In this document: in pieces, positions 55,863 through 64,000 of the stretch | How positions within the stretch are numbered: the first letter of the stretch is position 1 | How the letters are laid out: each line of letters begins with the position of its first letter | Source of the DNA: Nitrospirota bacterium | Lineage (GTDB): Bacteria; Nitrospirota; Thermodesulfovibrionia; Thermodesulfovibrionales; Dissulfurispiraceae | Direction: 5' to 3' | Assembly (NCBI GenBank): GCA_009773415.1 | Contig: WSNO01000005.1 | Coordinates: 1-64,000, forward strand | DNA length: 64,000 nucleotides | Translations under genes and position numbers: made by a program | The notes under the pieces: model-generated | What the model saw: only the letters and a program-made list of their open reading frames with translations | Databases searched by the model: none | Told to the model about the DNA's origin: nothing

Positions 55863-56807
55863 TTACCCATGCCAGTCGACTTTCGTTTTTTTTCTGCCGT
55901 AGATATGCTTTTCCGCCGAGAGCGCCGCAAGCGCGCCCTGCGCAGACGCCACGATGACCTGCCGTGCTTCGGTGCAGACAACGTCGCCCGCCGCGAACAC
56001 TCCCGGCAGATTTGTTGCCATGGCGGCATTGGTGATAATGCACCCTTCTTCAGACAACTCGACTGCTCCCTGCAGGAAATCCACAATCGGCCGGCTGCCG
56101 CTGAGGTACACAAATACACCGTCCATCGCCAGCTCGCTCTCACCGTCTGCACCTTTCATTCTTATCTTTTCAACCAGGTCGCCGCCCGAAATCTCCGCAA
56201 CCGTTTTGCCGGTCAGCACCTTGATATTTGAAATGGCGAGCGCGGGGTGGTCTTCTTCGGCCTTCAGTTTCTGCGTCGGAGAAATGAGATAGACCGTTTC
56301 GGCAAAGCGCGCAAGAACACCGGCATCTTTCACCGCCTCTTCGGAGTTGCCGAGAACACACACGGTTTTGCCTTTGAAAAAAGCGGCGTCGCAGATGGCA
56401 CAGTAGCTCACGCCCCGGCCGAGAAACTCCTCTTCGCCCTTTATGGCAGCCTTTCTGCCCATTGAACCGGTGGCAATGATGACCGTCTTGCCCTGATAGG
56501 TCGCATCCATCGTGAAAACCTGCTTCAGCTCTTTTCCAAGCATGACGCCGATGACCTGGACATCTTCCCTGTATTCAGCGCCGAAGCTGAGAGCCTGTTT
56601 GTGCATAACCTCCAGCAGTTCCTTGCCGGTCAGCGGTTTTTCGAGCCCCGGATAGTTTTCTATGAGGCTTGCATATGCCAGAGCTCCGGCGGTTTTCGAT
56701 TTGTCGAGGATAATAGTTTTCATCTTTGCACGGGCAGCATAGAGAGCAGCGCTCTGTCCTGCCGGTCCGCCGCCGATGATAAGAACGTCGTATACGGTTT
56801 CTGTCAT
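55863..56807 (-). CDS. trxB: Thioredoxin reductase-like flavoprotein
   Basis: 314 residues. FAD loop IIGGGPAGQSAALYAARA, redox pair Cys136 and Cys139 in YCAICDAAFF, and the C-terminal GVFAAGDV. The NAD(P) loop reads VLGNSEEAVKDA rather than GGGDSA, which is unusual for TrxB, so the natural substrate may differ from thioredoxin. Located between mqnC and the HEAT gene. Confidence 0.82.
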   Translation of the reverse strand: MTETVYDVLIIGGGPAGQSAALYAARAKMKTIILDKSKTAGALAYASLIENYPGLEKPLTGKELLEVMHKQALSFGAEYREDVQVIGVMLGKELKQVFTMDATYQGKTVIIATGSMGRKAAIKGEEEFLGRGVSYCAICDAAFFKGKTVCVLGNSEEAVKDAGVLARFAETVYLISPTQKLKAEEDHPALAISNIKVLTGKTVAEISGGDLVEKIRMKGADGESELAMDGVFVYLSGSRPIVDFLQGAVELSEEGCIITNAAMATNLPGVFAAGDVVCTEARQVIVASAQGALAALSAEKHIYGRKKTKVDWHG

Positions 56808-56816
56808 GGCTGTCTC

Positions 56817-57926
56817 CTAAAACATCCTGAGAATCTGATAATACGTATTCCTCTGTGCCGGCTGAAATCCGGCGTTCTTTATCGCGCTGATGATGTCGTC
56901 CTTCGTCACCTGGTAGGCTACTCCTGCGGCACGAACAACATTCTCCTCAATCATGGTCGACCCGAAATCGTTGGCGCCGAAACGGAGCGCAACCTGCGCC
57001 ATCTTCAGGCCCTGCGTCACCCACGACGCCTGCAGGTTCCGGACATTGTCGAGATAGATCCGCGACAGCGCCAGCACACGCAGATAATCCACCGCCGTCG
57101 CCGTTTGGATTTCAGGCCATTGCTTGTCGACTGCCGGTTGGCTGATTCCGGTCTTTTCGCCTTTTGTTTTTTTCTTTTTCTCTGAATTCTTGTTTAATTC
57201 CGTGTTCCCCGGCTGAAACGACCACGGAATGAAGGCCGTAAAACCGCCGGTCTTGTCCTGCAGCGTCCTGACGGCATCGAGGTGATCGATAATCTCCTCC
57301 GGCGTTTCAACACTGCCGAACATCATGGTCGCCGTGGTCCTCATGCCGAGGCGATGGGCTTCTTCCATGACCTTCAGCCAGGTCGCCGTCTTGATTTTTT
57401 TAGGGCTCAGAACGTCACGCACGCGATCGGAGAGAATCTCCGCGCCGCCGCCCGGAATCGAATCAAGCCCTGCCAGCCGGAGCAGCATAAGCGTCTCCCG
57501 AATCGTCAGCGCATGCCGCTGCGCCAGATAGGCGACTTCGGGCGGGGAAAAGCCATGGATAGCAATCTCAAACCGTTCTTTTATCCTCCGGAGAAGACCG
57601 GTGTAGTAGTCCAGATCGAGGTCGGGATGCAGTCCGCCCTGAAGCAGTATCTGAGTTCCTTCAAGAGCGATGGTTTCTTCGATCTTCCGAAAGAGTTCGC
57701 TTTCCGGGAGAACATACGCTTCGGGGCTGCCGGCATCACGGTAAAACGCGCAGAATGTGCATCGGTTAATGCAGACATTGGTGTAGTTAATGTTACGGTC
57801 AACGATAAAAGTCGCCCTGCCTTCAGGGTGAAGCTCTTTCCTTGCGGCATCGGCCAGAGCCCCGAGTTCAAGCAGGTCAGCCTTCTGCAGAAGATTGAGC
57901 GCTTTCTGCCTGCTTATCCGCGCCAT
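56817..57926 (-). CDS. mqnC: Cyclic dehypoxanthinyl futalosine synthase
   Basis: 369 residues, radical SAM, with Cys52, 56, 59 in VCINRCTFCAF. GGLHPDLDLDYY, GGGAEIL and FIPWSFQPGNTEL are typical of MqnC. It carries a lysine-rich insert of about 30 residues after this (KNSEKKKKTKGEKTG...). Cyclises dehypoxanthine futalosine in menaquinone synthesis. Overlaps mqnE by 13 bp. Confidence 0.92.
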   Translation of the reverse strand: MARISRQKALNLLQKADLLELGALADAARKELHPEGRATFIVDRNINYTNVCINRCTFCAFYRDAGSPEAYVLPESELFRKIEETIALEGTQILLQGGLHPDLDLDYYTGLLRRIKERFEIAIHGFSPPEVAYLAQRHALTIRETLMLLRLAGLDSIPGGGAEILSDRVRDVLSPKKIKTATWLKVMEEAHRLGMRTTATMMFGSVETPEEIIDHLDAVRTLQDKTGGFTAFIPWSFQPGNTELNKNSEKKKKTKGEKTGISQPAVDKQWPEIQTATAVDYLRVLALSRIYLDNVRNLQASWVTQGLKMAQVALRFGANDFGSTMIEENVVRAAGVAYQVTKDDIISAIKNAGFQPAQRNTYYQILRMF

Positions 57927-59014
57927 AATGCCTTGTAAAGCCCGTCGCGTTCGACCGGAGCCTTCCCCGCCTTGCGGATAAGGGCAATCAGGTCGTCGCG
58001 CGTCATGGTGCCGCCGGTGAGGCCTCCCGCCATGTGGGCTATTTTTTCTTCGACGATGGTGCCGTCGATGTCATCCGCGCCGAACAAAAGCGCGACTTGC
58101 GATATTTTTTCTCCAAGCATAATCCAGTAGGCCTTGATATGATCGAAATTGTCGAGCACAAGGCGGCTGACCGCAATGGTCTTGAGGTCATCAAGACCGG
58201 AGGAGTAATGACCGCCGATTTCGGTATTTTTCGGATGGTACGCAAGCGGGATGAATGCCTGAAACCCGCCGGTCTTGTCCTGCAATTCCCGCAGCTTGAA
58301 GAGGTGATCCACCCGGTCTTCATACGTTTCGACATGACCGTACAGCATGGTGGCATTCGTCTTTATGCCGACACCGTGCGCGATCTTCATAATTTCGAGC
58401 CAGCGCGCACCCGGAATCTTCTCAGGGCAGACCTGATTGCGCACACGTTCCGCAAAAATCTCCGCGCCGCCTCCCGGCATTATCTGAAGCCCTGCGTCGC
58501 GGAGACGCGTCAACACATCATGCACGCGCAACCCGCTGATACGGGAAAAATAGTCGATTTCGACGGCGGTAAATGCCTTGATATTTAATTTTGGGTGGCG
58601 TTTGCGGATAGCTGAAATAAGATTAAGATAAAAATCAAACGGCCAGTCAGGATGCAGTCCGCCGACAATATGCACTTCCGAAAAACCGCGAGGTCCGCCT
58701 GATAATGCGTCCGCTTGTTTCGTCCCGGAGCCGCAGTCAAGACGACCAAGCATCTCTTCGAGCGTCAGCTCATACGCTCCTTTTTCTTCCTTTGATCGGC
58801 TGAAGGCGCAAAATTTGCACCTGTTTACACAGATATTGGTCGGATTGATATGGCGGTTGACGATAAAAAAGGCTTTTTCCCCGTTCTTCCGGCGTGCTGC
58901 TTCTCCTGCAAGCCTGCCGATGCCGAAAATATCGTCGCTCTGAAAAAGCCGCACCGCCTCTTTTCGCGTCAGACGTCCGCCGGAGAGAATCTTTGCGCGC
59001 AGTTTTTCGGGCAT
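57914..59014 (-). CDS. mqnE: Aminofutalosine synthase
   Basis: 366 residues, radical SAM with Cys62, 66, 69 in ICVNRCKFCAF, plus GGLHPDWPFDFY, GGGAEIF and FIPLAYHPKNTEIG. It joins SAM and 3-enolpyruvylbenzoate-type substrate in the first special step of the futalosine route. Its neighbour mqnC catalyses a later step. mqnB is at 24486. Confidence 0.92.
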   Translation of the reverse strand: MPEKLRAKILSGGRLTRKEAVRLFQSDDIFGIGRLAGEAARRKNGEKAFFIVNRHINPTNICVNRCKFCAFSRSKEEKGAYELTLEEMLGRLDCGSGTKQADALSGGPRGFSEVHIVGGLHPDWPFDFYLNLISAIRKRHPKLNIKAFTAVEIDYFSRISGLRVHDVLTRLRDAGLQIMPGGGAEIFAERVRNQVCPEKIPGARWLEIMKIAHGVGIKTNATMLYGHVETYEDRVDHLFKLRELQDKTGGFQAFIPLAYHPKNTEIGGHYSSGLDDLKTIAVSRLVLDNFDHIKAYWIMLGEKISQVALLFGADDIDGTIVEEKIAHMAGGLTGGTMTRDDLIALIRKAGKAPVERDGLYKALWRG

Positions 59015-59101
59015 TGTTCATTATAGCGCGGAAGCGCGGAAGAACGGAAGGCGATATCCCCGACTTGCAGCCTTCTGCACTCTCTCTGGTAAAATGTCAG
59101 G

Positions 59102-61897
59102 ATGTCGGTTCGCGATCTCATCATAGAAGGGGCAAAACAGAACAACCTCAGGAACATATCCCTGTCCCTTCCTCACAACAAGGTAATTGCGATAACCGGA
59201 CTTTCCGGCTCCGGCAAGTCGTCGCTGGCGTTCGACACGATATTTGCCGAAGGGCAGTGGCGCTTCATGGAGTCGCTTTCGGCATACGCCCGTCTTTTCC
59301 TCGAAAAGCTCGACCGGCCCGATGTGGATGCAATTTACAATATCCGCCCGGCAATCGCCCTTGAGCAGAAAAATCCGGTAAAAGGATCGCGCTCGACCGT
59401 CGGAACTCTGACAGAGATGTATGATCTCCTGCGCATCCTTTTCGCCCGCATTGCCACGCCGTTCTGCCCTGTCTGCGGCAAGGAAATACGAAGGTGGGAT
59501 CCGTCACAGATTGTCGCGGAGCTGCTTGAGAAGAATCCTGAGCAGAAAGCAATGATTGTTTTCAGCACGACGGAATCGCTCGCGTCGCTGAAACAGCGCG
59601 GATTTCAGCGCCTGCTGGTGAATGGGTCGGTTCAGGATGTTGATGAGATACAGGGCGATCACGCCTGTCAGCAAACCTGCGAAGTCGTGCTCGATCGCCT
59701 TGTTGTCCGTGATGAGCCGCGCCTGTCCGACTCTGTTGAAATGGCGTGGCGTGAAGGCGGAGAGCAAATGCAGCTTGTGCTGCCGCAGCCGGATGATGCC
59801 GGCAAGCTTGTAATGAAGCGACTCTCTTTTTCGTCGCTGAACTCATGTGATGACTGTCATTTTTCGCTGCCTGAGCCGTCGCCGGTTCTCTTTTCGTTCA
59901 ACCACCCCCTCTGCGCGTGCCCCGAGTGCAAAGGCTTCGGCAACCTGCTGAAGTACGACGAAGACATCATCATTCCGGACCCGGACCGATCGCTCAGTCA
60001 GGGTGCAGTTGCTATCTGGGAAAAACCGGGATATGTCTGGTGGAAAGAGCAGATGATCAAGGGAGCAAAAAAAACAGGCCTCGACATCAACAAGCCGTAT
60101 AAGGATCTCAGCGCTGAAGAGCGTGCTATGATATTCGACAGTACTGAGCCTTTTTTTGGGATAAAAGCCTTTTTCGATGAGATGGAGGGCAAGCGTTACA
60201 AGCTGCATGTCCGTGTGTTCCTGAGCCGATACCGGACGCCTGCGACCTGTCCGCTCTGCAGGGGCAAGCGGCTGTGCAACCTGGCGCTCTCCTATAAAAT
60301 CGAAGGGCTCGACATTGCCGACGTCTGCACGATGCCGCTTGACAGGCTTGCACAGTGGATGGAAACCCTGCAGCTTGCCCCGATGAAGCGCGACATCGCC
60401 AGGGAGCCGATGAAGCAGCTTATGCTGAAGCTCAGATTTCTGGAGCGCGTCGGCCTCGGCTACCTCACGCTCAGCCGTCAGGCGAAGACGCTCTCGGGAG
60501 GCGAGTATCAGCGCGTCACCCTCTCCAACCAGCTGGCCTCCGCGCTGACCGGCACTCTGTATGTGCTTGACGAACCGACTATCGGCCTTCATCCGCGCGA
60601 TACGGAGCGCGTTGCGACAATCATGAGGGAGCTTGCGGCGCTCGGCAATACGGTCATCGTGGTTGAGCATGATCGCGACGTCATCCGCACGGCAGACTGG
60701 GTCGTCGAACTCGGACCGGGCGGCGGCCATCGCGGCGGGGAAGTGGTTTTTGCCGGGCCGCTTCAGGATTTTCTGCAGTCCGATACGGTTACAGCACGAT
60801 ACATAAGAGGACCAGGAGCAACATTTGCCGACCATCCTGCAACCGGTCCATATTTCCGCCCTCACCAGTTTTCCCTTGTTCTGCAGGGAGCCACCGGTCA
60901 CAACCTCCGAAATGTAACGCTGCGGATTCCGCTGGCTCTGCTGACGGTCGTGACAGGGGTATCAGGCTCAGGCAAGAGCAGCCTCATTATTGAAACCCTC
61001 AGCTATGCGCTCGGAAGACACTTCAAGACCGACTCAGAGATTCCTCTGCCCTTTCAGCGGCTGGAAGGTGCGGAAAGGTTACGGGGGATTCGGTTGATTG
61101 ATCAGAGCCCTATCGGAAAGACGCCCCGTTCCAATCCGCTTACCTATCTCAAGGTATTCGAACCGATCCGGAAACTCTATGCTGCGCAGCCGGAGGCGAA
61201 AGTTCACGGCTACACGCCGGGATACTTCTCCTTCAATATTCCGGGGGGGCGGTGCGAGACATGCAAGGGTGAAGGCTATCAGCGGCTGGAGCTTTATTTC
61301 TTTGAAGATGTCTTTGTGAAGTGCGAGGACTGCAAGGGACTGCGGTACCACGAAGACGCTCTCCGGGTTGCCTGTAACGGCAAGAATGTCAGTCAAGTGC
61401 TTGACATGACGGTTGATGAGGCATGCAGCTTCTTTGCGGATGCGCCGGATATCGTTGGCCGCCTCCGCCTGCTGCAGGAAATCGGACTGGGCTATCTGCG
61501 GCTCGGCCAGCCGGCAACAACGCTCTCGGGAGGCGAGGCGCAGCGCCTGAAAATATGTGCCGAGCTCGGAACTCCGGCACCCGGCGGGCGTTCACCAAAA
61601 CAAGCGGCAAAGGGAATGCTTTACATTCTGGACGAGCCGACGGTCGGTCTGCATCACAGCGACGTTCTGCTCTTCATGAATATTGTCCGCAGGCTGATCA
61701 GCGGGGGCAATACGGTCGTCATCATTGAGCATAACCTTGATGTTGTCCGGAAGGCTGACTGGATTGTTGATCTCGGACCGGGAGGCGGCGAACAGGGCGG
61801 CATGATAATTTTTGAGGGACCGCCGGGCGAACTCGTCCATGCTGAAGGCTCGGCAAGCGGGCAGCACCTTGGAGCATACCTGAAGGAATTCGACTGA
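59102..61897 (+). CDS. uvrA: UvrA-like excinuclease ABC subunit
   Basis: 931 residues with two ABC modules: Walker A GLSGSGKSS and GVSGSGKSS, signatures TLSGGEYQRV and TLSGGEAQRL, and zinc motifs CPVCGKE, CPLCRGK and CETCKGEGYQ...CEDCKG. It finds DNA lesions in nucleotide excision repair. The region NIRPAIALEQKNPVKGSRSTVGT differs from standard UvrA (usually AISIDQKTT), so it may be a second paralogue rather than the main one. Confidence 0.88.
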   Translation: MSVRDLIIEGAKQNNLRNISLSLPHNKVIAITGLSGSGKSSLAFDTIFAEGQWRFMESLSAYARLFLEKLDRPDVDAIYNIRPAIALEQKNPVKGSRSTVGTLTEMYDLLRILFARIATPFCPVCGKEIRRWDPSQIVAELLEKNPEQKAMIVFSTTESLASLKQRGFQRLLVNGSVQDVDEIQGDHACQQTCEVVLDRLVVRDEPRLSDSVEMAWREGGEQMQLVLPQPDDAGKLVMKRLSFSSLNSCDDCHFSLPEPSPVLFSFNHPLCACPECKGFGNLLKYDEDIIIPDPDRSLSQGAVAIWEKPGYVWWKEQMIKGAKKTGLDINKPYKDLSAEERAMIFDSTEPFFGIKAFFDEMEGKRYKLHVRVFLSRYRTPATCPLCRGKRLCNLALSYKIEGLDIADVCTMPLDRLAQWMETLQLAPMKRDIAREPMKQLMLKLRFLERVGLGYLTLSRQAKTLSGGEYQRVTLSNQLASALTGTLYVLDEPTIGLHPRDTERVATIMRELAALGNTVIVVEHDRDVIRTADWVVELGPGGGHRGGEVVFAGPLQDFLQSDTVTARYIRGPGATFADHPATGPYFRPHQFSLVLQGATGHNLRNVTLRIPLALLTVVTGVSGSGKSSLIIETLSYALGRHFKTDSEIPLPFQRLEGAERLRGIRLIDQSPIGKTPRSNPLTYLKVFEPIRKLYAAQPEAKVHGYTPGYFSFNIPGGRCETCKGEGYQRLELYFFEDVFVKCEDCKGLRYHEDALRVACNGKNVSQVLDMTVDEACSFFADAPDIVGRLRLLQEIGLGYLRLGQPATTLSGGEAQRLKICAELGTPAPGGRSPKQAAKGMLYILDEPTVGLHHSDVLLFMNIVRRLISGGNTVVIIEHNLDVVRKADWIVDLGPGGGEQGGMIIFEGPPGELVHAEGSASGQHLGAYLKEFD

Positions 61898-61955
61898 GAC
61901 CTCCAGCTTGAGCTGAGTGACGGTTATTCTGCAGGCATGAGAAAAAAGTCAATCA

Positions 61956-62978
61956 TCAGCCCGTCATCTCCGATAGCCTTCCAAACAGATCCTCAAAGAA
62001 CCCCGCACTGAAAGACAGGCTGATCGCGACAGCATGCACGCATGCCGGCAGAGTCAGGGCTTTGAGCTTTACAAGATCCTTCTCGGTCGCGATCAGAAAT
62101 TTGCAGCCATGCCTTCCGGCCGCTGCCCAGAGCTGTTCAACATCGCGCACAGTATACGCGTAGTGATCGGGATAGCTCCTGAAATGCACCGTCTCGGCGC
62201 CGAGCGATGCAAGCGTCATGTGAAAGGCTTTCGGATTCGCAATACCGCAGAAGCCCAGCACCCGCTGCCCCCTGATCGCTTCTGCCGGAATAATGCTTCC
62301 ATCGGAGGCCCTGAGTTCGTGAACTGAATATTCGGCGCGGCAGAGACCGGCCTGCGGATGAAGTCTGCGCAGCTCGCGCTCCAGCGGTTCGTTCGGCGCT
62401 TTGGTTATAGCAAGCAGATGCGCGCGCCGCAACGCGTCTATGGGCTCCCGGAGCGGTCCGAGCGGCAGAAGCCGCCGGTTTCCGAAAGGGTTCATCCCGT
62501 CAACAAGAACAATATCGACGGTGCGCGCCAACTTCCAGTGCTGAAACCCGTCGTCCAGGATAAAAAGAATGCGGGGCTGCTCTTGTGCAGCATACGGAGT
62601 GTCAGCGAGATGCTCAAGCGCAAACTGCCCGCCGGCATACCGATCCGGGGACTTCACAACCGGCACCCCCGCCAGCCGCTCGGCCATAAGAACCGGCTCG
62701 TCGCCGGCATCGCGCACCCCGACAAGTTGTCCCTTTCCGTTACTTACAAAGCATGGGCCTTTCGCCTTTCCGCGGTATCCTCTGGTGAGAATAATCGGGG
62801 CATATCCGCGCCGGACGGCCTCTTCGGCAACAGCAATGGCCGCAGGGGTCTTGCCGGTGCCGCCGACCGTGAGATTGCCGATGCTCACGACCGGATGCGG
62901 CAGGCGCTTCTGCGCGGCAAGCAGGCGCTTCTGCTTTGCCAGCATGCCTTTACGATATATGTGTTCCAGCAGGTTCAT
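61956..62978 (-). CDS. lpxK: Tetraacyldisaccharide 4'-kinase
   Basis: 340 residues. The P-loop SIGNLTVGGTGKTPAAIAVA and ILTRGYRGKAKGP are typical of LpxK, with LFILDDGFQHWKLARTVDIVLVDG. Phosphorylates lipid A precursor at the inner membrane, which shows the organism is Gram-negative. The usual N-terminal membrane helix is weak here. Confidence 0.93.
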   Translation of the reverse strand: MNLLEHIYRKGMLAKQKRLLAAQKRLPHPVVSIGNLTVGGTGKTPAAIAVAEEAVRRGYAPIILTRGYRGKAKGPCFVSNGKGQLVGVRDAGDEPVLMAERLAGVPVVKSPDRYAGGQFALEHLADTPYAAQEQPRILFILDDGFQHWKLARTVDIVLVDGMNPFGNRRLLPLGPLREPIDALRRAHLLAITKAPNEPLERELRRLHPQAGLCRAEYSVHELRASDGSIIPAEAIRGQRVLGFCGIANPKAFHMTLASLGAETVHFRSYPDHYAYTVRDVEQLWAAAGRHGCKFLIATEKDLVKLKALTLPACVHAVAISLSFSAGFFEDLFGRLSEMTG

Positions 62979-63066
62979 GAGGTATGCGCCTTCAGTTTAC
63001 CCTGTCGGCTCCCGGTGCTGCAACCGCAAGACTTTCCGGACATCCGGTTTTGCCGCGAGGTTTTTC

Positions 63067-63095
63067 TTGACATGCTTTTTTTCTATGCGTAATCT
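63067..63095 (+). promoter_or_regulatory. Predicted sigma-70 promoter
   Basis: -35 TTGACA (63067-63072), 17-nt spacer, -10 TAATCT (63090-63095), about 45 bp upstream of the FadL-like ATG. Confidence 0.7.
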
Positions 63096-63141
63096 AAAAA
63101 GCATTGTTCCTGCCGCAACAATTCATCCCCGGAGGGTTGCC

Positions 63142-64000
63142 ATGATTCCTGCAAAAAGTTTTTTTTCCCGTCTCGCCGTAGTCGTTGTCTCGTTATTTCT
63201 GTTGACCGCCGCCTGCAACAGTGCCGAAGCATCCGGTTTTGCGCTCATTGAACACAACGTCTCGGGCCTCGGCAATGCCTATGCCGGAGCTGCTGCGACA
63301 GCTGAAGATGGCAGCACCATCTATTTCAACCCCGCCGGGCTGACCCGCATCAAGGGCACTCAGGCAATGGCTGCCGCGCATGTAATTATTCCATCCGCTA
63401 AATTTATCAATCAAGGCTCCACCCTGCTTGGCGGCACAACTGCTCTGAGGGGGAGCGATGACAACGGCGGCGCGGTCGCTTTCGTGCCGAACACCTATGT
63501 GAGCCATCAGCTGAGCAACCAGGTATTTTTAGGCCTCGGCATCAACGCTCCGTTTGGCCTCAAGACCGAGTATTCCAACGACTGGGTCGGTCGCTACCAT
63601 GCGACGATGACAGACATGATGTCTGTTAATGTCAACCCGACGATTGCCTATAAGGTAAGCGACGCGTTCAGTGTTGGCGCCGGCATGAGCGTGCAATATA
63701 TAAAAGTCCGCTATGACAGCATGATTGATTTCGGCTTTCTGCTCGGTTCTCCGCAAAACTCTGACGGCTCCGTAAGCAACAAAGGCGATGGCTTTGGGTT
63801 CGGATATAATCTCGGCGTGCTTGTTGAGCCGACGGATAAAACCCGGCTGGGCATTGCATACCGCTCACGGGTCAAGCATAAACTGGATGGTGATGCGAAT
63901 TTTTCGGGAGTGCCTGCTCCCATCGCAGCAGGCGCCCTGTTTAAAAACACGGGGATTAAGGCTGATGTGACCTTGCCGGATACCCTTTCGTTCAGCGCCT
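63142..64000 (+). CDS. OmpP1/FadL-type outer-membrane transporter, cut by the window end
   Basis: 286 residues are visible and the frame is still open at the edge. After a signal peptide (VVVVSLFLLTAACNSAEA) comes the FadL N-terminus ASGFALIEHNVSGLGNAYAG, then STIYFNPAGLTRI and NAPFGLKTEYSNDWVGRYHA, with RLGIAYRSRVKHKLDGDA further on. These are typical of long-chain fatty acid or hydrocarbon channels. GGAGGG is upstream. The C-terminal part is outside the window. Confidence 0.92.
   Translation, partial: MIPAKSFFSRLAVVVVSLFLLTAACNSAEASGFALIEHNVSGLGNAYAGAAATAEDGSTIYFNPAGLTRIKGTQAMAAAHVIIPSAKFINQGSTLLGGTTALRGSDDNGGAVAFVPNTYVSHQLSNQVFLGLGINAPFGLKTEYSNDWVGRYHATMTDMMSVNVNPTIAYKVSDAFSVGAGMSVQYIKVRYDSMIDFGFLLGSPQNSDGSVSNKGDGFGFGYNLGVLVEPTDKTRLGIAYRSRVKHKLDGDANFSGVPAPIAAGALFKNTGIKADVTLPDTLSFSA

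Noticed and set aside
59843..60901. 352-residue minus-strand frame
   Set aside because: Antisense within uvrA; no supporting features.

Overview
The window looks like an ordinary chromosomal stretch of a Gram-negative, probably anaerobic bacterium. It has lipid A synthesis (LpxK), an outer-membrane FadL-type porin, many lipoproteins, the futalosine route to menaquinone (MqnB, MqnC, MqnE), a b6f-like Rieske/cytochrome b complex, and HrcA/CIRCE heat-shock control. The gene order and families resemble Desulfuromonadales (Geobacter-type) and Nitrospirota genomes; I cannot decide between them from sequence alone.

Layout. 1-1000: two decayed IS1380-type transposase fragments. 1022-5644 (minus): leuB-asd-metK-ahcY. 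5729-9246 (plus): miaA, a TAT-exported Fe-S aldo/keto reductase and a DUF6599-type protein. 9534-11049 (minus): split cytochrome b and Rieske protein. 11100-21026 (minus): the long aromatic operon pheA-hisC-aroF-tyrA-aroA-cmk-ispH-rpsA-sppA-ihfB. 21138-27621: an HD-GYP regulator, nadB, OsmC-mqnB, Smr, an Fe-S-less MutY homologue and a periplasmic isochorismatase fold. 27690-30047: the selenopeptide locus. 31153-37084: peptidase, Slt, hybrid kinase and HerA-like ATPase. 37229-42122: small secreted proteins, a DsbC-like protein, YchJ, Bpt and YkgJ families. 42125-44736: a FadR-type regulator facing hyi-glxR (glyoxylate/tartronate semialdehyde). 44786-48594: degP-arsM and three Hsp20 genes under CIRCE. 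48984-64000: pyrE, GGDEF, HAD, GltD-like, mqnE-mqnC-trxR-like, uvrA, lpxK and a truncated fadL.

The most interesting content is selenocysteine coding. At 29397-29711 (minus) lies a 104-residue peptide gene that ordinary gene calling misses because it carries three in-frame UGA codons, exactly 20 codons apart. Each is followed, after 10 nt, by a 7-bp hairpin whose stem shows a compensatory base change. It sits just upstream of a radical SAM/SPASM maturase and has a leader, so it matches the SbtA/SbtM 'selenobiotic' RiPP type. Independently, the arsenite methyltransferase gene at 44786-45586 has an in-frame UGA where the family has a conserved cysteine, again with a 7-bp hairpin starting 10 nt downstream. 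Two unrelated genes with the same UGA-hairpin geometry argue that the organism reads UGA as selenocysteine. The sel genes themselves are not in this window.
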